A stretch of 43,468 bases of DNA from a virus. Below are positions 1 through 8,381 of this stretch, one piece after another; positions within the stretch are counted from its first letter, which is position 1; each line of letters starts with the position of its first letter. Under the pieces are notes generated by a model. The model saw only the letters and a list, made by a program, of their open reading frames with translations. It did not search any database and had not been told where the DNA came from. The stretch is from IMG/VR virus record IMGVR_UViG_3300044941_000221, positions 1 to 43,468 of that record; one strand, written 5' to 3'. The translations under genes and the position numbers were made by a program.

Positions 1-80
1 GTTTCTTTCGATCTCCTTCGTTACGCTGCCCTGGACCACGGTTTTCTTCCCATGCTTGAAAATACTCTGGTTTGGTTCGA
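1..80. repeat. Terminal direct repeat, left copy
   Basis: These 80 bases are identical to the last 80 bases of the window. A gene continues in frame when the two copies are merged, so this is either the overlap of a circular assembly or a short direct terminal repeat. The length and the coding continuity favour an assembly overlap. The true unit would be 43,388 bp. Confidence 0.95.
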
Positions 81-157
81 CAAAGATGCCACAGGTGATT
101 AGTTTTATCAACTTTGTGCCGACTACAGTAACCAGCTACGGGACATTCGCAATTCAT
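1..157 (-). CDS. N-terminal part of a glycosyltransferase-like gene that crosses the join
   Basis: The ATG at 157-155 overlaps the TGA of the preceding tail gene (ATGA), the usual coupling in this operon. The reading frame runs to base 1 and continues in the same frame at the other end of the window down to 42373, giving one protein of 390 residues. The first 26 residues hold a cysteine/histidine cluster (C-E-C-P near residues 3-6, then C, R-H and a further H and C) that resembles a small metal-binding knuckle. The rest of this piece is charged. The catalytic part is described under the 42373-43468 entry. Confidence 0.85.
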   Translation of the reverse strand, partial: MNCECPVAGYCSRHKVDKTNHLWHLCRTKPEYFQAWEENRGPGQRNEGDRKK

Positions 158-1353
158 GCTTCCACCAAAGTTACTTTGTAAACGATCCTGGGGCACGTCG
201 GCAAACAAAGAGTCTGACAACAAAACGGAATTTGCCCAAATTGCCCAGGTTCTCCACATGGGCCAAAGAAACACGATAAACGAAGGTACTTGTAAATTAG
301 AGAAATTGGTTCACAAGTGCTTTCGTCAAATTCTGGATACTTGATCCATGTCGTTTCTCCAGCATCGTAGTCGGGATTTTCCCATTGAAACGCAATAGCT
401 GCTGTTTGGTTGTCAACTCCATTAAGCATCTGCAACGCGAGAACACGAAACACCCGGTCTTCGTCGTCGAGAGTTATGCAATTAACCTTGATCGCAAAAG
501 TTGTTGAGCAAATTGTGGCGTTCTGACTAATCCATTCGTCTCGATTGTTTCCAAAGAGGTCTAAGTCTAGCTCAAAGTCATTAAGCGGACAATTTGGCTC
601 GCTTATGTCTGACTCAACAAGTTGAAAAATCGCTTTGAGCCTGTTTGGAAAACATTTAGTTTCCGGCTCGAATCTATCCTCTGGTTTTTCTCCTTTTAGA
701 CAAAAGCATCCGCATGGAAAGCAATCTAAATCGTCAATGGCTGTCACCCAATACTGCCAATTATCAAATGCTCCTTCAATAAATGAAAAGTTGCCTACTT
801 GCACTCCTCCCACGTTGTAGCACGGCTCTCCTTCATTTTCGATACACGTAGCTGCAACTGGGACCATACCGCCAAAACTGCCAAGAGAACCACGGAGCAT
901 CACTCCAGGCTGATAACAAGCAAATGCGTCTGCTTCATCTGCTGATGGACCTCCGTAGCCAGCACTAGGCCACGGGTGCTCGACACTTACTGGATCTCCA
1001 TCACCGTAGACTGTGATGCGAATGCGAGCGTTCGCAGTGTCCATGTTGAGAGGTTCGTACCAGACTTCGTAGGTGCTGGTCTGTGGATTGCCTGCACGGA
1101 CCTTATAGACGGACCTCGAACGCAATTCTTTCAAACGAAAATTCGCGATCCAGCTACCTTTGTCATGCTGCGGTTGGTGGCAAATTGTCGTTGCCAATGG
1201 ACCTGGATCCCCGTTATCAGTTACGTATTCATTCGTAAGGCTCCAGTCTCCATCTATGACATGCCAACGCCCGCTTGGGGGAGTTGCATCGACTCTCGCA
1301 AACGTATCATCACCGAGCTTGCAGTCTAAGCAGCAACATAACCTGGGAGCCAT
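154..1353 (-). CDS. Cysteine-rich distal tail protein, possibly lectin-like
   Basis: A 399-residue protein near the end of the late operon, touching the tail gene before it and overlapping the next gene by ATGA. It is unusually rich in cysteine (C-C-C at residues 6-8, C-G-C-F-C in the middle, several pairs near the C-terminus), which is rare for a cytoplasmic structural protein and suggests metal knots or disulfides in the mature virion. The segment from about residue 14 to 120 has the pattern of concanavalin/LamG-like beta sandwiches (a D-x-F start, then a G-x-W repeat). This suggests a sugar-binding or receptor-contacting tail part. No family is recognised with certainty. Confidence 0.55.
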   Translation of the reverse strand: MAPRLCCCLDCKLGDDTFARVDATPPSGRWHVIDGDWSLTNEYVTDNGDPGPLATTICHQPQHDKGSWIANFRLKELRSRSVYKVRAGNPQTSTYEVWYEPLNMDTANARIRITVYGDGDPVSVEHPWPSAGYGGPSADEADAFACYQPGVMLRGSLGSFGGMVPVAATCIENEGEPCYNVGGVQVGNFSFIEGAFDNWQYWVTAIDDLDCFPCGCFCLKGEKPEDRFEPETKCFPNRLKAIFQLVESDISEPNCPLNDFELDLDLFGNNRDEWISQNATICSTTFAIKVNCITLDDEDRVFRVLALQMLNGVDNQTAAIAFQWENPDYDAGETTWIKYPEFDESTCEPISLIYKYLRLSCFFGPCGEPGQFGQIPFCCQTLCLPTCPRIVYKVTLVEA

Positions 1354-2780
1354 TACGGTTCCTCCTCGCCTTCATTCCACGCTTCAAGTACGGCCGCGTA
1401 GGGATCGTCGTAGAGGTCGCATGTCCTGTTCGTTGCGCTCCAGTGGCAGGGAGTGTAAGTGAAAGGTGGCGCGTACGGATCGAGACTCGGAAACACTTTC
1501 TCATCGGCCCAACCGTAATAGCCGGTCATATTCGGTAGATCAAAGAGTTGCTTTGAGTGATCTACCACCTCAGCTTCTGTCCCGATCAGTGATTTGTTCA
1601 TCGAACAGGAAACACCGTAGATTCGAACATTTGCTACGGGCAAGCCTTTGTACGGTCCGTTCATCGCGACCTCGCAATCAAGAATCACATACTCGATCGA
1701 CCTGCCACCGCCACCTATATAGACTGATACGGGTGGAGTCGGCCAAGGTATTTCTTTTTGCAGCTTGTTCTGAAATCGCGACGAGGTTTCTCCGTTTTCA
1801 TAGGAAAACCTAGCATGGGTCAATCCTGCCGTGATTTCTTGCTCAACTATGCCTTGGAAGATTTGATCTAACGGCGATTCAAGTACCGCGTACCACGCTT
1901 GGGCCAAAGGAACCAAACCAGCGATTTTCGGATGGAAATGTTGAATGACCACCTTTTTAGGTTGCCCAGCTGCGGTCGAAGGCTCATCCCATGCCAACTG
2001 AGTGATCGGCGATGTTTGCTTTTTTGCATCCCACTTCAACAGCTCGACCTCCACTGGCAGTGTGATCTCGGGAGTGAAGTCCCATTTGAGCCGCTTTTCT
2101 GCGATCGCAGAATCAATACCGCTCCGACTGCCCGTCGCCTGAAGGTTTGCCGTCGTGGCTATACCGGTTCCTAGCTCGTAGACATAGGCCAGTCCCTTGA
2201 GTGCGAGCAGCTTTTCGATTGCACTAGCAAGACTTTCGTTCTGAAAAACAATGTTGGTCGGGATAGTGCTATCGGCGATCGTTACTGTTGGAGCATCCGG
2301 AGACAATGCGAACAGCTCCGCAAATATCTCGCCTAGCGTCCAAGGAGATCCGTTGTTTGTAGTCGACTCCTCGAAAATGAAATTATCAGATTCTTCGTCA
2401 ACAATCTCGATAATGACATTGAATCGGCGCTGAACCATAACATCGGATAGAAATTTTCTCGCATCCTTTAACGTCACTTCGACAACGGTATGGTCCATGC
2501 CGTCGGGAACCCGCGAAGATACGGGATAGTAGTCTTTGAACTCGTAGGATTCTTCCTCGGTCCATTGGTCGTCTTCAAAGATCCATTTTCGAATGGTAAT
2601 CGTCAGAGGCCCATTCTCCCCCATGATCTCGCTGGCGACTTCATCGCGAAACAAGAGAACGGCTTTCCCTGGATAGGTACCCCTTTCGGTCTCGATAAAG
2701 GTCCGAGCATCTCTAAAATCATCAGGATTTAAGGCTCGATGTTCCAGTATCTCCCAGGTGTAGGAAATCATATCTGCCAT
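1353..2780 (-). CDS. Tail protein, possible baseplate or hub component
   Basis: A 475-residue protein between the MuF gene and the cysteine-rich tail protein, with junctions of one base or so on both sides, so it is translated with them. It appears to be built of beta-rich domains and has no signal peptide or membrane segment. It ends in an acidic tail (G-E-E-E-P). Its place suggests a distal tail or baseplate-hub protein, but I recognise no hub signature. The C-terminal 60 residues contain two isolated cysteines and several aromatic residues, as in adsorption proteins. Confidence 0.5.
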   Translation of the reverse strand: MADMISYTWEILEHRALNPDDFRDARTFIETERGTYPGKAVLLFRDEVASEIMGENGPLTITIRKWIFEDDQWTEEESYEFKDYYPVSSRVPDGMDHTVVEVTLKDARKFLSDVMVQRRFNVIIEIVDEESDNFIFEESTTNNGSPWTLGEIFAELFALSPDAPTVTIADSTIPTNIVFQNESLASAIEKLLALKGLAYVYELGTGIATTANLQATGSRSGIDSAIAEKRLKWDFTPEITLPVEVELLKWDAKKQTSPITQLAWDEPSTAAGQPKKVVIQHFHPKIAGLVPLAQAWYAVLESPLDQIFQGIVEQEITAGLTHARFSYENGETSSRFQNKLQKEIPWPTPPVSVYIGGGGRSIEYVILDCEVAMNGPYKGLPVANVRIYGVSCSMNKSLIGTEAEVVDHSKQLFDLPNMTGYYGWADEKVFPSLDPYAPPFTYTPCHWSATNRTCDLYDDPYAAVLEAWNEGEEEP

Positions 2781-3787
2781 TACGCCACCATTGCCCCGTA
2801 GCGCCCACGGAATCCAAAACCCGGTTCTGGCTCAAATGGAATGTAATCAAGTCTGTGTTCAGATTTTTCGGGTGGGCGACCGGATTCCAGCCACAAAATA
2901 GCCTCTTGCACGCCTGCTGCCGCCGCTTGCTCCACGGTCATGAGTTGAACACCACAGCGACAATTGAAACCGTTTGGAGGGGTCCAGTAGTCCCAAAACG
3001 GATCGTCTCGACGGTAGATATTTGTTCCGCTCAATCCGAGCGATTCAAGAGCTAGGTGATTACTTCGCACTCTTGCGTCATGAATCGCCAGATAGGCCTG
3101 ATAGGGGAAGGCCTCCATCACGAGCGGATCGCGAGCGATCGTTTCTCTGCCGTCGCGAAAAGCGGATTGAACATTGGTTCGGTAGATCGTTTCGATTCGA
3201 GCATCGCCCAGGCCTGACTTCTCAAGAATTTCCCCAACGCGATTCTTAAACCCATCGAGGGAGGTACCGGTAGAAAGATCTTGGATTAATTCGTCACGGA
3301 CGCGTTCGATCGTATCGAGGGTGATCTCACCGGTAATCATGAACGCGTTTTGCTGGGCAACATTGCTTGCAAGATCCCACTGTTCTCGCGAAATGATATT
3401 CCTCTCCGATAGCCGCTTCATGGCATTGAGAATGATCGAAAACCGTGGCTCGAAATCGACTGGTTCCTGAGTTTCTTCTTGAAACCAGCTCGGCGGATTA
3501 CGATTCGATCGAATCCCTGTAGAGAATTCCTCGAGAAGCCAACCTGGGAATTGTTTGGCTACTTGATCTGCTCCCAAGATCCAGCTCGATAGCTTCGATG
3601 CTGTGAGATGAGAAATCAACATCGGTCGGTAGGCGTCGACAGCCCGTTGAATCATGGTCGGAATCGCGTTTGGCATGATAATGGCAGAATTTACCAAAGT
3701 TGAGGCAATGTCCTTTTGTACCAATGCGTAAAGCGATTGGGCCTCAAACAACGACTGCTGAAGAAGCGATTCCGAGATAGCAACCAT
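2780..3787 (-). CDS. Phage head morphogenesis protein, Mu gpF / SPP1 gp7 type
   Basis: A 335-residue minor head protein. The C-terminal third carries the MuF signature: Y-R-T-N then a run of helices, an H-D-A-R-V-R segment, a P-P-N-G-F-N-C-R-C motif and a following V-E-Q-A. In SPP1 and Mu these proteins bind the portal and travel with the DNA. The gene lies directly after the portal gene apart from one small ORF, the common MuF position. The N-terminal 170 residues are helical and specific to this phage. There is no toxin extension on this MuF protein; the conflict-type domains are on the portal instead. Confidence 0.85.
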   Translation of the reverse strand: MVAISESLLQQSLFEAQSLYALVQKDIASTLVNSAIIMPNAIPTMIQRAVDAYRPMLISHLTASKLSSWILGADQVAKQFPGWLLEEFSTGIRSNRNPPSWFQEETQEPVDFEPRFSIILNAMKRLSERNIISREQWDLASNVAQQNAFMITGEITLDTIERVRDELIQDLSTGTSLDGFKNRVGEILEKSGLGDARIETIYRTNVQSAFRDGRETIARDPLVMEAFPYQAYLAIHDARVRSNHLALESLGLSGTNIYRRDDPFWDYWTPPNGFNCRCGVQLMTVEQAAAAGVQEAILWLESGRPPEKSEHRLDYIPFEPEPGFGFRGRYGAMVA

Positions 3788-4215
3788 TAATCATCCTTTG
3801 TCAGATCGATCGGAGGTTTGTTCGGCATCGCCATCATTTCCCGATGCCCCTTCGCGACCCTTGCTGCTTGTTCATCCGTTAAACGGAATCGGGGATCGCC
3901 TCGGTAAGGCTCTTCCTGAGGCAGTGAACTTGTGCTTTCTGGCTTTACTTCATCCTGCGGATCGCTCTTTACCTCAGGAGAGGCTTCACCTGTAAATCGC
4001 ACGCCCGCTTTTCGAGCGGCGTCCATTCTCAGGGAATGCTTTTCTTCCAGCTCGACGAGTCGGGCTTTTTGTTCATCCGTCATAGGTTCTTCCAACTCGA
4101 TCATTTCTCGCAGTTGATCAAGGTTGATTGCATCAATCAACGCTTGGCCATCTTCGGAAAGCCCTACTTGTGTCGTGAGCGGAAATCGATTGCTGTCAGC
4201 AAGTTTAAGTTCCAT
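3787..4215 (-). CDS. Small acidic helical protein between portal and MuF genes
   Basis: A 142-residue protein that overlaps the end of the portal gene by 11 bases and abuts the MuF gene. Residues 25-75 are predicted helical and rich in Glu and Leu, the middle is a Pro/Glu/Ser linker, and the C-terminus carries a short helix followed by a D-L-T-K-D-D end. No family is recognised. It could be a scaffold or connector accessory. Because it follows an ORF ending in a zeta-toxin-like kinase, an antidote role is also possible, but nothing in the sequence resembles the epsilon antitoxin. Confidence 0.6.
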   Translation of the reverse strand: MELKLADSNRFPLTTQVGLSEDGQALIDAINLDQLREMIELEEPMTDEQKARLVELEEKHSLRMDAARKAGVRFTGEASPEVKSDPQDEVKPESTSSLPQEEPYRGDPRFRLTDEQAARVAKGHREMMAMPNKPPIDLTKDD

Positions 4216-7200
4216 CGCCTGTGCCCTTTGTTTTTTCGACCCATTGTTGCCCCATTAGCCCAATAGCCACATCATCCGGAATCTCTCCGGTCCTAAGCTT
4301 ATTGGCCAGGTCTTGCTCCATTGAGGTCTTGAATTCGCCTAATTTGCGATCTTCTTCTTCGATCCGAGACTCAAGATACTTGATCGCTTCATTTCTATCT
4401 TCGATCAGTCGTGTCTGACCTTTATCACTTGTATTATCGATTACCGATGTGTCAATATCCTTTCTTCTTTTCAACAATTCTAAAGTTGCTTTTCTCGAAG
4501 CTATATTCGCTTCCATCGCTATGGAAAGGGGAACCGTCCGAGGCATCTCTCCTCGTTTCAACGCATTCATCGCCCGTTCAATTACGCCACTCGTCGCACC
4601 GGAAACTCCTCTGTCGACAAAAACGTGCTGCGGAGTGAATCCAGCAGCAATCGCTTCATCGAGTTTCTTCTCGAGCTTCGGATAATTTGCGGAAGCTTGA
4701 TCAAGCACAATGGGATACTTTTTCACATCGAAATGGTTCTTCGTTGCGGTGCCTTTGCCGGATCCTCCTCCACCAGCCAAGATCAGCATTCTTCCATTTC
4801 CCTTGCCTTTGGTCTCCTTCAAAGCCTCTTTGTACAAACGATTGTTCAATTCTGCGCTTGCTTCATGTACCTCATGCGCATTTGTACCCCTGTATTGCGG
4901 GAATTGCGACCTCCAGTCGTCGGTATTGAGAATGACTCCTTCGAGCTTTCCATCTTTCCCTAGCCTTCCGTGGTTTTGGAGGTAGGATTTTCGATGCTCA
5001 GGCCAGTTTCGCTGAGCACTTCGCATTGTTGCTTTTTCAACAAACTGAGCCGTTTCTCGGTCTCTCTCCCACTTGTCTCCCTTCCAGATCATTCCGGAAT
5101 CTAGGCTGCGATCGCCGGTTTTTGGAACTCCCAGTGCTGCACGAATTGCTCCAAGCGTCTGCTCTTTGATCGCATCTCGCTCCTTTTTAGTTTTTGCGGA
5201 TGCAAGCAATGCAGCTTGGATTTGAATTGCCTCACTGACTGATCCGCGAATTCGAGAAAGTCGATCAAAATTAGATGCAGCACTTTCGGCTGCTTCAGCT
5301 CGTTTGGCGTTTTCATCAACTGCCAGGACGTTTCCTGCGTCAGTTACCCGTTCGGCTCGTCGCTTGTTGGCGACCGCTCGATAATCGTTTGCCTCTTGTT
5401 GCAACAGTCTAGAGACATAAGCCTCCAGTTCAACCTCTTGATCAAACGTCGATTGCTCTTCTTCGAATGCACCGAAGAGATCGAAACCGGTTTGGGTAAC
5501 CGATCCGGCTGAAGCCATCTTGCGAGCAGCGGTTTCAATTTCCCGATTGGTCCACTCGCGTTGATCGTTCGATTCTCGGTCCTCAAGCTTCTTGAAAAGC
5601 TTTTGCTGGAGCTCTGGATCCTTGAGGTGACGAGCAACCGCGATTGCCTTGTCTTCGTCCAGCCGTCCCTCGGTGACCATCTGAAACGGCTTGTCGGCCA
5701 AATCCTTCAAAATGGCCGCATCAGCCGCCACCTTGCCAGTCATCGAGATTCCTGCTTCCTTCAGGTGTTCGATGCTCTTCCCAGAATCGCGAAGATACTT
5801 GGCCGCATCGATCGCAGAGCCTCGCCCCTCGGCGATGTTCGCCAACGCCCCTCGAGCGCGTGCCTCCTGAGCCGATTCGGCCTGGATATATCGAACGTTG
5901 ATTTGGCCCGCGTTCAATCGCGTGGCTAGTTCATGCCTGTGGTGACCATTAACAACGAAGTCCTGACCCGTTTCTGGATCTCTCCAAACGAGAAGAGCCC
6001 CCGCCAACTCGGGATTCCACTTGTCAACGCCTTTCAACTCCGCTGTAACGCCTGTATCGTCAACCCCCTTAACCTTGTATTGGAACCGCTTTGGATCGAC
6101 CTTGAGGCTATCAACCGGAACGGTGTAGACGTCTTGGTTATTGGGGTTCTTTGGAGTCGCGTCATCTCGTTTCTTAGATTCAACCGGTTTACCGTGAAGT
6201 CGTTCGGCGATTTTCGCGACTAAAGAGGGTTTTGCGCCACCCGCTTTAATGTTGTACTCTCGTTGAAGGTCTCGCAGCTGCTTGGTCGTGAGAATCGATA
6301 GGTGCGAAGAGATCTCGCGCAAGGCTGACTCGGTTCGCTCTCCCTGAAGGACGGTTCGAATTTTGTCTTTGGCAGCCGCAACTGCCTCAGGGCTGTTCTT
6401 TTCGATGAACCGACCGTCTGGACCTCGTGGGTGATCGATTGCTTTCCAAGTACCCATCCGCTTTACTGGCTCGGAGTAGGCCTTTTCGAACATCTCTTCG
6501 GCATCATCGCCAAAGATGCTTTGCAGAATCTCGGCGATCGGTTCAGCGAAAAGATTTGGATCGATGTCCTTCTCATCTATGCGTACGGTGCTCATCAATC
6601 GCGAAGGGATTTGAAGCGATGGACTGCCGGGTGCAGCTAACTGCTGTACTGGCTGCTGACCTGATTGGAAACCTCCGGCTCCGGACTGTTGTTCCATCGC
6701 CACTTGCTCCAACGGCTTAAAGCAAATATCGAAGTCCAGTGCTTTTCCCCAATTCAGCATCACGAGCGGTTCTAAAGTGAAACGCAAATCACGAAAGATT
6801 TGAGTCACCCAAGAATCCAAACCAGAATAGAAAGCTGCGAGCGAGACCCGTTTTCCGGCCCAGCCACCGACGCCATCGGAACTGATCACGTCATCCGGAA
6901 TTTCCATTCCGATGCGGATCTCATCGTCCAGATCCTTGGGGAACTGCAAAATGTGAGCGGGGTTACTCGATACTGTTGCATCGTGGATCTCCCATTTCGG
7001 GTTGCCCATTGCATCCCTGGTTGTAGGATAGGTCACAGTTCCACCGGCGGCGCGTTGTTCGGCAATTTGGACGGCCAGATCGCGAGCCGCTACAGGATCG
7101 TTTTGTCCATCGATGTAGACTGACTCCTCAGGAAAGCCAATCTTCATGCCTCCGTAGGCATCCTTGTGCATGTAGAGTCGCCGAGTATCAAGCGCAGCAC

Positions 7201-7843
7201 CGTCGAGCCATTTGTCAGCCCAGGGTGAGTACGCGCCCAAGAGTACGGGGGTTCCGTAGTCTTCGCCCGCATCGGGATTGAAGCTGTGAAACCAACAATA
7301 GGGAAACGGTAGATCGACTTCTCCGCAATTTGTGATTCTCTTTACTCGAATCCCGTAGCGATCCCCTTTATCCTTCAGGAGCAAGACGTCTGAGGCGTGC
7401 CGAGGCAACAAGCGATCAATCTCTATAAGATTGTGCTCCGATAATCGAACCGTGACTTCTCCACCGCTCCAGCCCCAAATCTGAGCTTTGAGAATCTCAG
7501 GTAAGTAGTTAGTCCAGATCGTTTCGACCTGCCTTTGAACCCAAGCACCGACGGCAGGATTTCGCGACTTTACCCCGTGTACCCAGATCGGTTTACTACT
7601 CGAGTCGTAGCCTTTTTGGTAGGCAAGCTGAACGTTATTCAGAGGAGCCTGTCGCATAGCGAGGCACAATCGCACCTGCGGATCCAGCAGCATGGCATAG
7701 ATCGTATCAAAGCTAAACGGTGGCAGATCACGTGGTTGTTGAAACCACGTACGAACCATGGGCCGGTAACCTTTGGTGACCGGTTGGGTAGGTTGGTCCG
7801 AAGTTGGCCGCCTGGTGAACAGAGATTTGATTTTTTGCAACAT
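4205..7843 (-). CDS. Portal protein fused to SAP-like, ParB-like and zeta-toxin-like kinase domains
   Basis: A 1,212-residue protein, far longer than the usual 450-550 residues of Mu gp29/DUF935 portals. Residues about 20-470 match that portal family in style (R-M/L-C-L-A-M-R, W-G-W-S-G-G-E-V, W-F-H-S-F, then an E-I-P-D-D-V-I segment). Residues about 517-552 resemble a SAP/Rho-N helix pair. Residues 571-690 are ParB/Srx-like, with V-N-G-H-H-R-H at 631-637. Residues 690-960 are mostly charged helices. The C-terminus is a zeta-toxin-like P-loop kinase with Walker A G-G-G-G-S-G-K-G around Lys1030 and a V-F-V-D-R strand. A T-D-D-W-R...F-P-x-Y motif precedes the P-loop. ParB and zeta-like domains together are typical of the 'polyvalent' proteins of phages and plasmids; their fusion to a portal is the unusual point. 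The extension may sit inside the head at the exit vertex or be cut off during assembly. Confidence 0.85.
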   Translation of the reverse strand: MLQKIKSLFTRRPTSDQPTQPVTKGYRPMVRTWFQQPRDLPPFSFDTIYAMLLDPQVRLCLAMRQAPLNNVQLAYQKGYDSSSKPIWVHGVKSRNPAVGAWVQRQVETIWTNYLPEILKAQIWGWSGGEVTVRLSEHNLIEIDRLLPRHASDVLLLKDKGDRYGIRVKRITNCGEVDLPFPYCWFHSFNPDAGEDYGTPVLLGAYSPWADKWLDGAALDTRRLYMHKDAYGGMKIGFPEESVYIDGQNDPVAARDLAVQIAEQRAAGGTVTYPTTRDAMGNPKWEIHDATVSSNPAHILQFPKDLDDEIRIGMEIPDDVISSDGVGGWAGKRVSLAAFYSGLDSWVTQIFRDLRFTLEPLVMLNWGKALDFDICFKPLEQVAMEQQSGAGGFQSGQQPVQQLAAPGSPSLQIPSRLMSTVRIDEKDIDPNLFAEPIAEILQSIFGDDAEEMFEKAYSEPVKRMGTWKAIDHPRGPDGRFIEKNSPEAVAAAKDKIRTVLQGERTESALREISSHLSILTTKQLRDLQREYNIKAGGAKPSLVAKIAERLHGKPVESKKRDDATPKNPNNQDVYTVPVDSLKVDPKRFQYKVKGVDDTGVTAELKGVDKWNPELAGALLVWRDPETGQDFVVNGHHRHELATRLNAGQINVRYIQAESAQEARARGALANIAEGRGSAIDAAKYLRDSGKSIEHLKEAGISMTGKVAADAAILKDLADKPFQMVTEGRLDEDKAIAVARHLKDPELQQKLFKKLEDRESNDQREWTNREIETAARKMASAGSVTQTGFDLFGAFEEEQSTFDQEVELEAYVSRLLQQEANDYRAVANKRRAERVTDAGNVLAVDENAKRAEAAESAASNFDRLSRIRGSVSEAIQIQAALLASAKTKKERDAIKEQTLGAIRAALGVPKTGDRSLDSGMIWKGDKWERDRETAQFVEKATMRSAQRNWPEHRKSYLQNHGRLGKDGKLEGVILNTDDWRSQFPQYRGTNAHEVHEASAELNNRLYKEALKETKGKGNGRMLILAGGGGSGKGTATKNHFDVKKYPIVLDQASANYPKLEKKLDEAIAAGFTPQHVFVDRGVSGATSGVIERAMNALKRGEMPRTVPLSIAMEANIASRKATLELLKRRKDIDTSVIDNTSDKGQTRLIEDRNEAIKYLESRIEEEDRKLGEFKTSMEQDLANKLRTGEIPDDVAIGLMGQQWVEKTKGTGDGT

Positions 7844-7901
7844 CGGTCATTCCTCAAGTGAATCACCAACCGTCGCAGTTTCGCAACCGACAATATATCA
7901 G

Positions 7902-8381
7902 CTATTTTGGATTGTTAGATACCTTTTGCAAATACAGCTTAAAGGATTCGGTCTGCCGCTTTCTCGCGAGATTCTCATCGTCGAAGGCTTGCAGGAAAAG
8001 TTGATAGACTCGTTCGAAGTCGGTCGGATCATATTTGCCCTCCTCAATTGTCTTTTGTGCCCTGACGCGAGGGAGGTTTTCCCGCAATGCTATAATCTGT
8101 TCGTCTTTTAATTCGAATGGGTTGAGCCCAAACCAAAAGGCAATATCCGCTCGAATTCGGTTTTTTTGACTGAGCTTTTCGGACCATGCATCCAGAGCTA
8201 ACCAGATCTGCCAAGCTTCACTGACCGTTTCCACACCGATCGATTTTGCAAAGAACAAGAGCGATTTCGAGTCGAAAAGCAACCAGTTTCCTTTGAGCAT
8301 CTGAGTCCGGAGCTTGTCGCGGATCTCTTCTGCGCGAAGCAAGTCTACTTCGATCTGCTTTTCACCAATCTGGAGCTTCAT
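7902..8381 (-). CDS. Tail-associated helical protein of unknown function
   Basis: A 159-residue protein that overlaps the end of the preceding tail gene by four bases and lies 58 bases before the portal gene. It starts with a short beta segment (K-L-Q-I-G-E-K-Q-I) and is then entirely helical, with an A-D-I-A-F-W-F-G-L motif and many Trp and Phe residues. The size and style are like tail assembly chaperones, but it follows rather than precedes the tape measure gene. I do not recognise a family. Confidence 0.6.
   Translation of the reverse strand: MKLQIGEKQIEVDLLRAEEIRDKLRTQMLKGNWLLFDSKSLLFFAKSIGVETVSEAWQIWLALDAWSEKLSQKNRIRADIAFWFGLNPFELKDEQIIALRENLPRVRAQKTIEEGKYDPTDFERVYQLFLQAFDDENLARKRQTESFKLYLQKVSNNPK

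Noticed and set aside
1-80. A true short direct terminal repeat as in T7-like genomes
   Set aside because: A gene reads through it in frame with coupled translation, and the length is like an assembly overlap; physical ends cannot be shown from sequence alone.
4600-5000. Plus-strand frames of about 110 codons opposite the portal-kinase gene
   Set aside because: They follow the codon structure of the minus gene and have no ribosome sites.
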